This document shows, in pieces, positions 1 through 8,112 of a stretch of DNA of 64,000 nucleotides. The position numbers and the translations under genes are program-made. Position 1 is the first letter of the stretch; each line of letters opens with the position of its first letter. The stretch lies in NCBI RefSeq assembly GCF_029080175.1, contig NZ_JARFJC010000025.1. The stretch is one strand, 5' to 3'. The stretch comes from Luteipulveratus flavus. Its GTDB lineage: Bacteria > Actinomycetota > Actinomycetes > Actinomycetales > Dermatophilaceae. The notes under the pieces are model-generated. The model made no database searches. It saw nothing but the letters and a program-made list of their open reading frames with translations, and had not been told where the DNA came from.

Positions 1-31
1 ACATGGCTTCTCGTGCTCCTTCGCGGTGGGA

Positions 32-856
32 TCAGTCGGACGACTGTAGAGCGGCGCGCGCCGGGGAGGTGGCATCGGGTTCGCCCGCCAGACAGGCGTC
101 GACGAACGTCGAGGCCGCCGGCCGCAGGGCCTGGGTCAGGCGGTCGAACCGCTGCGCGGCGGCGTGCCCCGGCCAGTCCGCCGGCAGCACCTGGGCCGGC
201 AGACCCGGATCGCTGAACAGGAACTTGCGCCACTCGTGCACCAGGTCGGTCCGGACCGCGAACGCCTGCTCCGGCTGCCGGGTCAGCGCGGGCACCTCGT
301 CGGTGAGCCGGTCGGCGGAGCGGATGAAGCCCTCGTAGGCGCGGGCCAGACCCTGCAGGTCCCACAGGTCGCGGGCCAGGCCGTCGCCGTCCCCGGAGAG
401 GCGGCCCTCGAAGGAGTGGGCGGGCTGACCCTCCAGGGCGGTGTCCAGCTCCCCGCTCACGCGCGGCCCGACCCAGGTGTCGGCGGCCATCCGCGCGTAC
501 CCGAGGTAGCCGAGCGAGGCGCTGATGCGGTCGCGCCGCCGGCGGTCGGCGACGTGCTCGCACACGACGACGTGCCAGGTGCCGTTCCAGGGCTGCTCGG
601 TGGTGCGGTAGATGCGGTCCCAGGCGGACCGGAGCCGTCGCTCGGCGCGGGGCGTCGCGGCGTACCCGCGGATCCCCTCCCGCTCCTCCGGCTCGAGCCA
701 CCCCTCGCGGGAGAGCCGGGAGACGGCCGTACGGACGGCCGGTGCGGCGACGTCGACGGCGGCCAGGAGGCGGACGACGGAGGCGATGGGTGCCCAGCCG
801 CCGCGAGCGGCGAGATGATCGCCGTAGAGGTCGAACACGGCGGCGCGGGCGTGCAT
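32..856 (-). CDS. PaaX-family transcriptional regulator
   Basis: Predicted DNA-binding regulator of 274 residues, in the usual range for PaaX repressors (phenylacetate and related pathways). Residues 1 to about 75 form a winged helix: 'AAVDVAAPAVRTAVSRLSR' is the recognition part, followed by 'EGWLEPEEREGIRGY'. The middle part ('WNGTWHVVVCE') and C-terminal part match the PaaX central and C-terminal domains as I remember them. I start it at the ATG at 856 because the fold begins there; the frame stays open upstream but reads as low-quality sequence. No catabolic gene lies next to it, so the target is unknown. Family call is good; role is inferred. Confidence 0.8.
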   Translation of the reverse strand: MHARAAVFDLYGDHLAARGGWAPIASVVRLLAAVDVAAPAVRTAVSRLSREGWLEPEEREGIRGYAATPRAERRLRSAWDRIYRTTEQPWNGTWHVVVCEHVADRRRRDRISASLGYLGYARMAADTWVGPRVSGELDTALEGQPAHSFEGRLSGDGDGLARDLWDLQGLARAYEGFIRSADRLTDEVPALTRQPEQAFAVRTDLVHEWRKFLFSDPGLPAQVLPADWPGHAAAQRFDRLTQALRPAASTFVDACLAGEPDATSPARAALQSSD

Positions 857-1072
857 GGGGACAGTGTGCCGGACCGGTCGGACGCGGCGACGGATCGCCC
901 GACCTCGACCACGGCGGAACGGGAAAGATCGAGGGACCCCGCGATTTCCCACGGGCGTCGCGGCAGGCGATAATAGGTCAACACTTGAGCGCATCAGCTG
1001 GGCAGCCAGCAGGCAACCTCCGCGTGGCGATGCGTTCAGACTGCAAGCCACGCGATCCGAAAGGGAGTTCCC
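857..1072. other. Intergenic region between divergent paaX-like gene and DUF3117 gene
   Basis: There is no convincing gene in these 216 bases. A run gataatag at 969-976 sits in an otherwise GC-rich stretch. Its first six bases could be a -10 for the rightward DUF3117 gene, with TTTCCC (945-950) as a weak -35 at 18-base spacing. The complement of 968-976 offers a TATTAT-like -10 for the leftward gene. The DUF3117 start is preceded by aaagggag, a usable ribosome-binding site. Confidence 0.4.
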
Positions 1073-1240
1073 ATGGCGGCGATGAAGCCCAGGACCGGCG
1101 ACGGTCCCCTCGAGGTCACCAAGGAGGGCCGCAGCATCCTGCTGCGCATGCCCCTCGAAGGTGGCGGGCGTCTGGTGGTCGAGATGAACGCCGATGAGGC
1201 CGCGGCCCTCGGTGAGGCCATCAAGGGCTGCATCGGCTGA
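1073..1240 (+). CDS. DUF3117 family small protein
   Basis: A 55-residue protein that is almost completely family-defining: it opens 'MAAMKPRTGDGPLEVTKE', has the central 'MPLEGGGRLVVEMN' and ends 'GEAIKGCIG'. These match the actinobacterial DUF3117 family in both length and sequence as I recall it (Rv1211 in M. tuberculosis). Function is unknown. The ATG at 1073 has an aaagggag ribosome-binding site. A strong intrinsic terminator follows 13 bases after the stop, so it is probably transcribed alone. In M. tuberculosis the homologue also lies beside glgC, as here. Confidence 0.93.
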   Translation: MAAMKPRTGDGPLEVTKEGRSILLRMPLEGGGRLVVEMNADEAAALGEAIKGCIG

Positions 1241-1252
1241 CACCCGGTCCGA

Positions 1253-1289
1253 CGCGAACCCCGGTCGCCTGAGGCGACCGGGGTTCGCG
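1253..1289 (+). terminator. Intrinsic terminator after DUF3117 gene
   Basis: Perfect 17-bp inverted repeat (1253-1269 with 1273-1289, arm gcgaccggggttcgcg) with a 3-base loop. It separates the DUF3117 gene from glgC. No long T run follows, as is usual in very GC-rich genomes. Confidence 0.85.
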
Positions 1290-1317
1290 CTGTCCGGGAG
1301 GATGGCAGGATCGCCGC

Positions 1318-2544
1318 GTGGACACCTCTCGTTGCCTCGCCGTCGTCCAGGCGGGTGGTCAGGGCTCGCGGATGGAGGTCCTCACCCGCGAGCGCGCCAA
1401 GCCCGCCCTGCCGTTCGCCGGCTCCTACCAGCTGGTCGACTTCCCCCTGTCGAACCTGCACCACAGCGGGATCGATCGGGTGTGGCTGTGCCTGCAGTAC
1501 CAGGCGGACTCGCTGCACGACGTGGTCGCGAACGGGCGGCCCTGGGATCTGGACCGCACCCGCGGCGGACTCCGGCTGGTCTTCCCCCAGGAGGAGCCGG
1601 GCTCGGCGGAGGACCACGGCTTCGCGACCGGTAACGCCGATCAGCTGTTCCGGATCCGCGCCGACATCGGCCGGGCCGGCATGGACGCGGTGCTGGTGAT
1701 GAGCGCGGACCACGTCTACCAGCTGGACTACACCGAGGTGCTGCGCACCCACCTGGACGCGGGGGCCGAGTGCACGGTGGTGACGACCACGTGCGGCAAG
1801 CAGGAGGCGTCCTCCCACGCGACCGTGGTCGCCGACGACCGGGGCCGGGTCAGCGACATCGCGTACAAGCCGGAGAAGCCGCCCACCACGGTGATCGCGA
1901 CGGAGGTGTTCGTCTACGACGCCGCGCTCCTGGTCCAGGCGCTGGAGGAGCTCCAGTCACGCACGACGCACGACGCCGAGGACGGCGACACCGGCCTGGG
2001 TGACTTCGGTGAGCACCTGCTCCCGTGGTTCGTCGATCGCGGCAAGACCGTCGCCCACGCCATGGACGGCTACTGGATGGACGTCGGCCGCCCGGAGACC
2101 TACTTGCAGGCCCACCGCGATCTGATCGAGGGACACGTCGACGTCTTCCGGGCCGACCGGCCGGTCCTCACCCAGCAGCCGCAGCGTGCACCGGCGTGGA
2201 TCGCCGAGGGCAGCACGGTCGTCGACGGGCTCGTCAGCAACGGCTGCCGCATCGAAGGTACGGTCCGGCGCAGCGTGCTGGGTCCGGGTGTGGTGGTCGA
2301 GCGGGGCGCGGAGGTGACGGACTCGGTGATCTTCCGCGACACCGTCGTCCGTGCGGGTGCCCGGGTGTCGTGGTCGATCGTGGACGAGGAGGTGGTCGTC
2401 GGCCGGGATGCGAGCGTCGGTGGTCGTCCGCGCGGTCGCCCGGTGGAGTCCGAGCGGATCACCCTGGTCGGCGCCCGGGTCCGGGTGACCGGCGGTCACG
2501 ACGTTCCCCTGGGAGCCCGGGTCGAGCCGGGCCGGCGGGTCTGA
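1318..2544 (+). CDS. glgC: GlgC-family glucose-1-phosphate adenylyltransferase
   Basis: Likely makes ADP-glucose from glucose-1-phosphate and ATP, the first committed step of glycogen or alpha-glucan synthesis. The 408 residues are normal for GlgC. The nucleotidyltransferase signature 'QAGGQGSRM' (11-19) and 'RERAKPALPFAGSYQLVDF' (24-42) are clear; 'GYWMDVGRPETYLQAH' is the sugar-phosphate end of the domain. From about residue 295 to 380 come hexapeptide repeats of a left-handed beta-helix ('GTVRRSVLGPGVVVERGAEV'). Start is GTG at 1318. The stretch after 'LVFPQEEPGS' differs from the typical 'VTPVPAQQR' region, so it may be a GlgC paralogue or another sugar nucleotidyltransferase. Confidence 0.82.
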   Translation: MDTSRCLAVVQAGGQGSRMEVLTRERAKPALPFAGSYQLVDFPLSNLHHSGIDRVWLCLQYQADSLHDVVANGRPWDLDRTRGGLRLVFPQEEPGSAEDHGFATGNADQLFRIRADIGRAGMDAVLVMSADHVYQLDYTEVLRTHLDAGAECTVVTTTCGKQEASSHATVVADDRGRVSDIAYKPEKPPTTVIATEVFVYDAALLVQALEELQSRTTHDAEDGDTGLGDFGEHLLPWFVDRGKTVAHAMDGYWMDVGRPETYLQAHRDLIEGHVDVFRADRPVLTQQPQRAPAWIAEGSTVVDGLVSNGCRIEGTVRRSVLGPGVVVERGAEVTDSVIFRDTVVRAGARVSWSIVDEEVVVGRDASVGGRPRGRPVESERITLVGARVRVTGGHDVPLGARVEPGRRV

Positions 2545-2550
2545 GCCGCC

Positions 2551-3183
2551 TCAGCGCTTGACGGCGGTCAGCAGGCCGTCGCCGACGGGTAGCAGCGACA
2601 CCACGAGCCGCTCGTCGTCCCGCAGCTGCTTGCCGAGGTCGCGCAGCACGACGGTGGTCTGGTCGCGCACCGCGGGGTCGGCCACCCGGTCGTGCCACAG
2701 CATGTTGTCGATCGCGAGCACACCGCCGCGGCGCAGCAGCCGGACCGCCTGCTCGACGTACTGCGGGTACTCCGGCTTGTCGCCGTCGACCAGCACCAGG
2801 TCGTACGCGCCGTCCGCCAGCCGCGGCAGGACCTCCAGGGCGCTGCCGGAGATGGTGCGGGTGCGCTGGGAGGCGATGCCGGCCTCGGCGTACGCCTGCT
2901 TGGCCGCCCGCTGGTGCTCCGGCTCGATGTCGATGGTGGTGAGCACGCCGTCGGCCGGCATGCCCCGCAGCAACCACAGCCCGGAGGTCCCCGCACCGGT
3001 GCCGATCTCGACCACGGCTCGCGCCGCGACCGCCGCCGCGAGCATGCTCAACGCCGCGCCGGTCCCCGGGGAGACCGGCGTGCACCCGAGCTCGCCGCCG
3101 CGCCGCCGGGCGGTCTCGATGACCTCCGGCTCCAGCGGGAACTCCTCGGCGTACGCCCACGTTCCAGGCTTCATGGTGCTCAT
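2551..3183 (-). CDS. SAM-dependent O-methyltransferase (catechol-type, class I)
   Basis: Soluble 210-residue methyltransferase of the methyltransf_3 group. The SAM-binding glycine motif is 'VVEIGTGAGTSGLWLLRGM', the second acidic contact is in 'LTTIDIEPEH', and 'LVLVDGDKPEYPQYVEQ' supplies the metal and catechol-side acidic residues. The substrate is unknown. The gene faces away from sigE across 145 bases, an arrangement also seen in mycobacteria (Rv1220c beside sigE). Start is ATG at 3183, with a second in-frame ATG at 3174 that could be used instead; the sequence does not decide between them. Confidence 0.86.
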   Translation of the reverse strand: MSTMKPGTWAYAEEFPLEPEVIETARRRGGELGCTPVSPGTGAALSMLAAAVAARAVVEIGTGAGTSGLWLLRGMPADGVLTTIDIEPEHQRAAKQAYAEAGIASQRTRTISGSALEVLPRLADGAYDLVLVDGDKPEYPQYVEQAVRLLRRGGVLAIDNMLWHDRVADPAVRDQTTVVLRDLGKQLRDDERLVVSLLPVGDGLLTAVKR

Positions 3184-3328
3184 GGCGACGACTGTAGCCG
3201 CGCCCCTCATCCACGGACGCACCCCAGGTTCCCCCCAGACAACGCCCAGGTTGACCCGCGACGATGCGGGTACGAGACGGACACGTCCCGTACGGCGCGG
3301 GGGCGCCGAGTGTGGAAGAGGTGAGCCG

Positions 3329-3985
3329 ATGAGCAGCAGCGACGTGACCACGGTCGCCGGGGTGCGACCGACCCGCACCGAGGTGCCGGACGAGGCCCCG
3401 CCGGGGTGGGAGCCCCCGTCCTGGGAGGAGATCGTCACCGAGCACTCGGCGCGTGTCTACCGCCTGTCCTACCGCCTCACCGGCAACGTCCACGACGCCG
3501 AGGACCTCACGCACGACGTGTTCGTCCGGGTGTTCCGCTCCCTGCACTCCTACCGCCCCGGCACCTTCGAGGGTTGGCTGCACCGCATCACGACCAACGT
3601 CTTCCTGGACAAGATGCGCCGAAAGCAGCGCATCCGGTTCGACGCGCTCGCCGACGACGCGGCCGCGCGGCTGCCGAGCCGCGACGCGACTCCGGAGCAG
3701 CAGTACGCCGACACCCACTTCGACGACGACGTCCAGCGCGCCCTGGACGCGCTGGCGCCGGAGTTCCGCGCCGCGGTCGTGCTGTGCGACATCGAGGGAC
3801 TGTCCTACGACGAGATCGCGACCACCCTCGGCATCAAGCTGGGCACCGTTCGCTCCCGCATCCACCGTGGTCGGGCGCAGCTGCGCGAGGCGCTCGCGCA
3901 CCGGGCGCCGACGCGTCCGGTCCGCTCGCCCCTCATGGGCGGCACACCTCTGGGTACGGGACGCGTGGTGACCGGGACGAGCTGA
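3329..3985 (+). CDS. sigE: ECF RNA polymerase sigma factor, SigE-like
   Basis: Alternative sigma factor of 218 residues, first gene of a sigma/anti-sigma/HtrA/TatB cluster. Region 2 spans about 34-105 ('VYRLSYRLTGNVHDAEDLTH', then 'GWLHRITTNVFLDKMRR') and region 4 about 137-192 ('LSYDEIATTLGIKLGTVRSR'). In mycobacteria this factor responds to envelope and redox stress. I use ATG 3329, preceded by a ggaagaggtg ribosome-binding site; the frame is open far upstream only because it is antisense to the methyltransferase. The stop overlaps the next ATG (TGATG), so translation of the anti-sigma factor is probably coupled. Confidence 0.93.
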   Translation: MSSSDVTTVAGVRPTRTEVPDEAPPGWEPPSWEEIVTEHSARVYRLSYRLTGNVHDAEDLTHDVFVRVFRSLHSYRPGTFEGWLHRITTNVFLDKMRRKQRIRFDALADDAAARLPSRDATPEQQYADTHFDDDVQRALDALAPEFRAAVVLCDIEGLSYDEIATTLGIKLGTVRSRIHRGRAQLREALAHRAPTRPVRSPLMGGTPLGTGRVVTGTS

Positions 3986-4587
3986 TGGCCAGACGCGATC
4001 ACCACCTGGGCGAGGCGGTCCACGACTACGTGGACGGCCTGCTCGGCGTCGAGCAGACACTGCGCGTCGAGCAGCACCTCCTGGTGTGCACCATGTGCCG
4101 CGCTCAGGTGGAGCAGCATCGCGCTCTGACCGAGAGCCTGCGTTCCTTCCGACCCGACCCGCGACGGCAGCAGGACCTCATGGCCGGCCTGCTCGGTCTG
4201 GCGGAGCAGCAGCCGTCGGCCGAGACGGTCCGGGCGCCGGCGCCACCTCGCCGCGTGCCGACTCTGGTCACCGCGGACGCACCGCCCCAGTACGAGTCCG
4301 TCCGCCAGCACCCCCTGCTGCTCGCTCTCGTGGCCGTCGCCGGCTGCGTCGGCGTGACCCTGGTCGCGGTGAGCCTTCCCACCCGGGTGCAGGCGACGCC
4401 GACCGGCGTCACCTCCGTTCCTGCCACCGTCCGGCTCAGCAACCCGTCCAAGGCCGCCACCTCGGCCGTGACCGTCGGACGGGTCGTACCGGTGGCCGTC
4501 GCCCGTGCCGAGAGCGACGCGCAGGACGCGGTGCGGGCCTCGGTGACGCATCCGTTCGTGCACCGTACGACGGTCCGGGTGCCCTGA
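3985..4587 (+). CDS. rseA: Zinc-binding anti-sigma factor (RseA-like)
   Basis: Membrane anti-sigma factor expected to hold the upstream SigE-like protein inactive. The N-terminus carries the zinc anti-sigma signature HX3CX2C (H31, C35, C38 in 'EQHLLVCTMCRA'). After a polar linker there is one membrane segment at about 110-131 ('LLLALVAVAGCVGVTLVAVS') and an outer tail of about 70 residues. The ATG overlaps the sigE stop by one base. The membrane topology suggests release of the sigma factor by regulated proteolysis, or by oxidation of the zinc site. Which of the two applies is inference. Confidence 0.9.
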   Translation: MARRDHHLGEAVHDYVDGLLGVEQTLRVEQHLLVCTMCRAQVEQHRALTESLRSFRPDPRRQQDLMAGLLGLAEQQPSAETVRAPAPPRRVPTLVTADAPPQYESVRQHPLLLALVAVAGCVGVTLVAVSLPTRVQATPTGVTSVPATVRLSNPSKAATSAVTVGRVVPVAVARAESDAQDAVRASVTHPFVHRTTVRVP

Positions 4588-4616
4588 GCCGTCGGGCCCT
4601 GCGGCAGAATCGCGGT

Positions 4617-6050
4617 ATGACCGAGCACGGAGGCCACGCGTCCGCGGGTGAGGGCTCTTCCACGGAGCCGATCGACATCGAACGCACCGACGCGAGCCGC
4701 ATCGCACCGCCTGGGCGTGCCCACGCGGCACCCGGTCAGCACGCCGGGGGCCAGGCCGCAGGCCCGGGCTGGCAGCAGGGACCACCCCCGCAGCGGCCCG
4801 TCCCGCAGCAGCCTCGCCCGCCCCAGCAGCCCGTACCGCCGCCGTACAGACCCACGCCGTACGCACCGCCGGGCTATCAGCCCGGCCGTCCAGGTCCGTC
4901 CCCGTACGGCGGGTGGGGTCCCGGCCCGGCGCCTGCGTCCCTCGGTCAGGGACCGTACGCCGGGCCGCAGCCGCGCCGCCGCACCGGCGCCCTGGTCGGA
5001 GGCGCCATCGGCCTGACCCTGCTGGCCGGCGCGGTCGGCGGGGCCGCCGGGTACGCCGTCGGTCAAGGGGAGAACGGCCAGCACACGACGCCGGTCGTGA
5101 CCGCAGCGGCCGGTTCGGCTGCGCCGGTCGCCGACGTGGCCAAGGCCGTCCTGCCGAGCGTCGTGACCCTCAAGGTCGCCGACGCCGGCGAGAAGTCCGG
5201 CGGTACGGGGTCGGGCTTCGTGATGCGGGCGGACGGCTACATCGTCACCAACAACCACGTGGTCTCGGCCGGTGGTGCCAACGGGCACATCACGGTGCTG
5301 TTCTCCGACGGCAGCGAGGTGCCGGGCAAGCTGGTGGGCAAGGACGCCTCGTACGACCTCGCCGTCGTGAAGGTCAACAAGCCCGGGCTGGCGGCCGTGC
5401 CGTTCGGTGAGTCGAAGTCGGTGTCCGTCGGTGACCCGGTCATCGCCGTCGGCTCTCCGCTCGGCCTCGACAGCACGGTCACGACCGGCATCGTGAGCGC
5501 TCTCAACCGGCCCGTGTCGCCGGGTGGCACCGACGACCAGCAGTCCTACATCAACGCGATCCAGACCGACGCCGCGATCAACCCGGGCAACTCCGGCGGA
5601 CCGCTGCTGGACCGCGCCGGCCGGGTCGTGGGGGTCAACTCGGCGATCGCCCGGATCCCCGGCGGCCAGTCCGAGGAGAGCGGGAGCATCGGCGTCGGGT
5701 TCGCGATCCCGTCCGACCAGACCCGGCGGACGGCCGAGCAGCTGATCCGGACGGGCAAGGCGCAGCACCCGATCATCGGGGCGTTCGTCGACCAGGCCTA
5801 CACCGGCGAGGGCGCCAAGATCTCGGGCGACAACGGGCAACCCGCGGTCAGCCCCGGCGGTCCTGCGGCCAAGGCCGGGCTCAAGGCCGGCGACGTGATC
5901 CTGCAGATCGACGGGCAGAAGGTCCGCAGCGCCAAGCAGCTCATCGTGACCATTCGCGCCAGGCAGGTGGGAGACACGGTCGCGCTGTTGGTACGGTCCG
6001 GTGGCCAGGAACGCACGGTCCGGGTGACGCTGGCCGGAGCCGGCGGATGA
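4617..6050 (+). CDS. htrA: HtrA/DegP-type S1C serine protease with PDZ domain
   Basis: Membrane-anchored quality-control protease of 477 residues. The cytoplasmic N-terminus (1-120) is Pro/Gln-rich and disordered. A membrane segment follows at about 124-148, then a trypsin-like domain with the triad H214 ('TNNHVV'), D247 ('ASYDLAVVKV') and S326 ('NPGNSGGPLL'), and a PDZ domain from about 385 to the end ('AAKAGLKAGDVILQIDG'). I start it at ATG 4617, 29 bases after rseA; the frame is open upstream but in the shadow of rseA. Its place in the sigE cluster implies control by envelope stress. Confidence 0.93.
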   Translation: MTEHGGHASAGEGSSTEPIDIERTDASRIAPPGRAHAAPGQHAGGQAAGPGWQQGPPPQRPVPQQPRPPQQPVPPPYRPTPYAPPGYQPGRPGPSPYGGWGPGPAPASLGQGPYAGPQPRRRTGALVGGAIGLTLLAGAVGGAAGYAVGQGENGQHTTPVVTAAAGSAAPVADVAKAVLPSVVTLKVADAGEKSGGTGSGFVMRADGYIVTNNHVVSAGGANGHITVLFSDGSEVPGKLVGKDASYDLAVVKVNKPGLAAVPFGESKSVSVGDPVIAVGSPLGLDSTVTTGIVSALNRPVSPGGTDDQQSYINAIQTDAAINPGNSGGPLLDRAGRVVGVNSAIARIPGGQSEESGSIGVGFAIPSDQTRRTAEQLIRTGKAQHPIIGAFVDQAYTGEGAKISGDNGQPAVSPGGPAAKAGLKAGDVILQIDGQKVRSAKQLIVTIRARQVGDTVALLVRSGGQERTVRVTLAGAGG

Positions 6051-6082
6051 CGCGACCGCAACGCCCGCAGGGGGTCTGATCG

Positions 6083-6460
6083 GTGTTCGGGATCAACACC
6101 TGGGAGTTCTTCGCACTCCTGGTCCTGGCCATGCTCGTCATCGGCCCGGACCGGCTGCCGGAGTACGTCGGCAGGCTGCGCGACTGGATCCGTCAGGCCC
6201 GGGAGATGGCCGAGGGTGCCAAGTCGCAGCTGCGCGACCAGATGGGTCCGGAGTACCGCGACATCGACTGGAGCCAGTACGACCCCCGGCAGTACGACCC
6301 GCGCAAGATCGTGCGGCAGGCCCTCCTGGACGAGCCCGCCGACGAGGTACCGGCGGCACCGGAGGAGGCTCCGACGGCCCCCGAGGCGCCGATCGCCGTC
6401 CCCTTCGGCCAGCCGTACGACCCCGACCGGGTCACCCCGTGGGACGCCGACGCGACGTAG
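6083..6460 (+). CDS. tatB: Sec-independent translocase subunit TatB
   Basis: Component of the twin-arginine export complex that helps receive folded substrates. The 125 residues begin 'MFGINTWEFFALLVLAMLVI', one membrane helix, then the family's 'GPDRLPEYVGRLRDWIRQA' hinge and amphipathic helix, and an acidic Pro/Ala tail. GTG start at 6083. The order sigE-rseA-htrA-tatB is the same as in mycobacteria, which supports TatB over TatA. At least one possible Tat substrate lies in the window, the L,D-transpeptidase at 11057. Confidence 0.92.
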   Translation: MFGINTWEFFALLVLAMLVIGPDRLPEYVGRLRDWIRQAREMAEGAKSQLRDQMGPEYRDIDWSQYDPRQYDPRKIVRQALLDEPADEVPAAPEEAPTAPEAPIAVPFGQPYDPDRVTPWDADAT

Positions 6461-6500
6461 GGGCCGGAATAGCCCTTTCGCGCGGTGGGTTCCCGCAGGT

Positions 6501-6938
6501 ATGGCACACGAGCTGACCACGACCTGGGGCGATGCGGAAGTCATCCGGCGCGTGCTCGCACGCGGTGAGACCTGGGCGGTGGTGGGCCTGTCCGAGAACC
6601 CCAGCCGTGCCGCGTACGGCGTCTCGAAGCTGTTGCAGCGCAACGGCAAGCGCATCGTCCCGGTGCACCCCAAGGCGCAGACGGTGCACGGTGAGCAGGG
6701 GTATGCGCGCCTGAGCGACATCCCGTTCCCGGTCGACGTGGTCGACGTCTTCGTCAGGTCCGAGCTGGCGGGTGACGTGGCCGACGACGCCTTGCAGATC
6801 GGTGCGCGGGCGGTGTGGTTCCAGCTCGGCGTCGTCGACCCGGCGGCCTACGACCGGGTCAGGGCCGCCGGCGTCGACATGGTGATGGACCGGTGCCCGG
6901 CCATCGAGTGGCCTCGGCTGGGCCCCAACGTCGCCTGA
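6501..6938 (+). CDS. CoA-binding domain protein (YccU type)
   Basis: A 145-residue single-domain protein with a Rossmann-type CoA-binding fold: 'TWAVVGLSENPSRAAYGVS' is the phosphate-binding loop, 'KRIVPVHPKAQTVHG' the second strand, and 'ALQIGARAVWFQLGVVD' and 'DMVMDRCPAIEW' the conserved end. Such proteins resemble the CoA-binding part of succinyl-CoA synthetase alpha but stand alone, and their role is not established. ATG 6501 is the first good start after tatB. It ends only 3 bases from the opposing mrp stop, so the two genes are tightly convergent. Confidence 0.87.
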   Translation: MAHELTTTWGDAEVIRRVLARGETWAVVGLSENPSRAAYGVSKLLQRNGKRIVPVHPKAQTVHGEQGYARLSDIPFPVDVVDVFVRSELAGDVADDALQIGARAVWFQLGVVDPAAYDRVRAAGVDMVMDRCPAIEWPRLGPNVA

Positions 6939-6941
6939 GGG

Positions 6942-8087
6942 TCAGCGTCCGGCCGGAGTGAGACCGAGCGAGCGACCGGCGAGACCGCGGGCGCGCGCCC
7001 CCAGGCCCTTGGCGATGCCGCGAAGGGCCACCGCTGCCGCACTGGTCGGCTCGCCGAGGACGACGGGACTGCCGGCGTCGGCGCCCTCGCGTAGACGGAC
7101 GTCGAGCGGGATCTGACCCAGGAGGGGAACTTCGGCGCCGATGGAGCGGGTGAGGCTCTCGGCGACCGTACGACCGCCGCCGGCCCCGAAGAGCTCCTGG
7201 CGGGAGCCGTCCGGCAGCTCCAGCCACGACATGTTCTCGATGACGCCGGCGACCCGCTGCTTGGTCTGCAGGGCGATCGCACCAGCGCGCTCGGCCACCT
7301 CGGCGGCGGCCTGCTGCGGTGTGGTGACCACCAGGATCTCGGCGCCGGGGATCAGCTGGGCGACGGAGATCGCGATGTCACCGGTGCCGGGCGGCAGGTC
7401 GAGCAGGAGGACGTCCAGGTCACCCCAGAAGACATCGGAGAGGAACTGCTGCAGCGCCCGGTGCAGCATCGGCCCGCGCCACACCACCGGCTGGTTGCCG
7501 GGCACGAACATGCCGATCGAGATGACCTTCACGTCGTGGCTGATCGGCGGCAGGATCATGTCGTCGACCTGAGTGGGGCGCTGCTCGACGCCGAGCATGC
7601 GGGGGACCGAGAAGCCGTACACGTCCGCGTCGACGACACCGACCGACAGGCCCTGCTCGGCGAGCGCGGCGGCCAGGTTGACCGTTACCGAGGACTTGCC
7701 GACACCGCCCTTTCCGGACGCGACGGCGTACACCCGGGTCAGCGAGCCGGGCTTGGCGAACGGGATCTCGCGCTCGGCCGCGCCACCGCGCAGCTGCTCC
7801 TTCAGGGCCGTGCGCTGCTCGTCGGTCATGACGCCGAGGCGGACCTCGACACCCGTGACGCCCTCGACGGACTGGACCGCCTGGGTGGTGCGCTCGGTCA
7901 GCGTCGCCTTGAGCGGGCAGCCGGAGATGGTGAGCAGCACGGTCACGCGCACATGGCCGGCCTCGGAGATCTCGACGGCGTCAACCATGCCGAGCTCGGT
8001 GATCGGACGCTTGATCTCGGGGTCGTCGACGGTGGCGAGTGCGGCCAGGACGGCGTCCTGAGTGGGTGCTGCAGACATGTACTCCAT
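6942..8087 (-). CDS. mrp: Mrp/NBP35-family ATP-binding Fe-S carrier protein
   Basis: Cytoplasmic P-loop ATPase thought to carry Fe-S clusters to client proteins. Residues 5 to about 90 are a MIP18/DUF59 domain ('DDPEIKRPITELGMVDAVEI'). The deviant Walker A 'GKGGVGKS' lies at 125-132, and 'DVLLLDLPPGTGD' is the switch II/Walker B region. The C-terminal 'NMSWLELPDGSRQELFGAGG' has no CxxC pair, unlike the Mrp proteins with 'CPHC' there; this looks like the actinobacterial type. Start is ATG 8087, with an in-frame ATG at 8078 just after ggag as an alternative. It is the last gene of a three-gene reverse-strand run. Confidence 0.92.
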   Translation of the reverse strand: MEYMSAAPTQDAVLAALATVDDPEIKRPITELGMVDAVEISEAGHVRVTVLLTISGCPLKATLTERTTQAVQSVEGVTGVEVRLGVMTDEQRTALKEQLRGGAAEREIPFAKPGSLTRVYAVASGKGGVGKSSVTVNLAAALAEQGLSVGVVDADVYGFSVPRMLGVEQRPTQVDDMILPPISHDVKVISIGMFVPGNQPVVWRGPMLHRALQQFLSDVFWGDLDVLLLDLPPGTGDIAISVAQLIPGAEILVVTTPQQAAAEVAERAGAIALQTKQRVAGVIENMSWLELPDGSRQELFGAGGGRTVAESLTRSIGAEVPLLGQIPLDVRLREGADAGSPVVLGEPTSAAAVALRGIAKGLGARARGLAGRSLGLTPAGR

Positions 8088-8112
8088 GGTAAGTCGCCGC
8101 GAAGGCGTGCCC

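Noticed and set aside
32..1243. Long 403-codon reading of the PaaX-like gene
   Set aside because: The first about 129 codons are antisense to the well-supported DUF3117 gene and intergenic DNA and show no domain; the fold starts at the ATG at 856.
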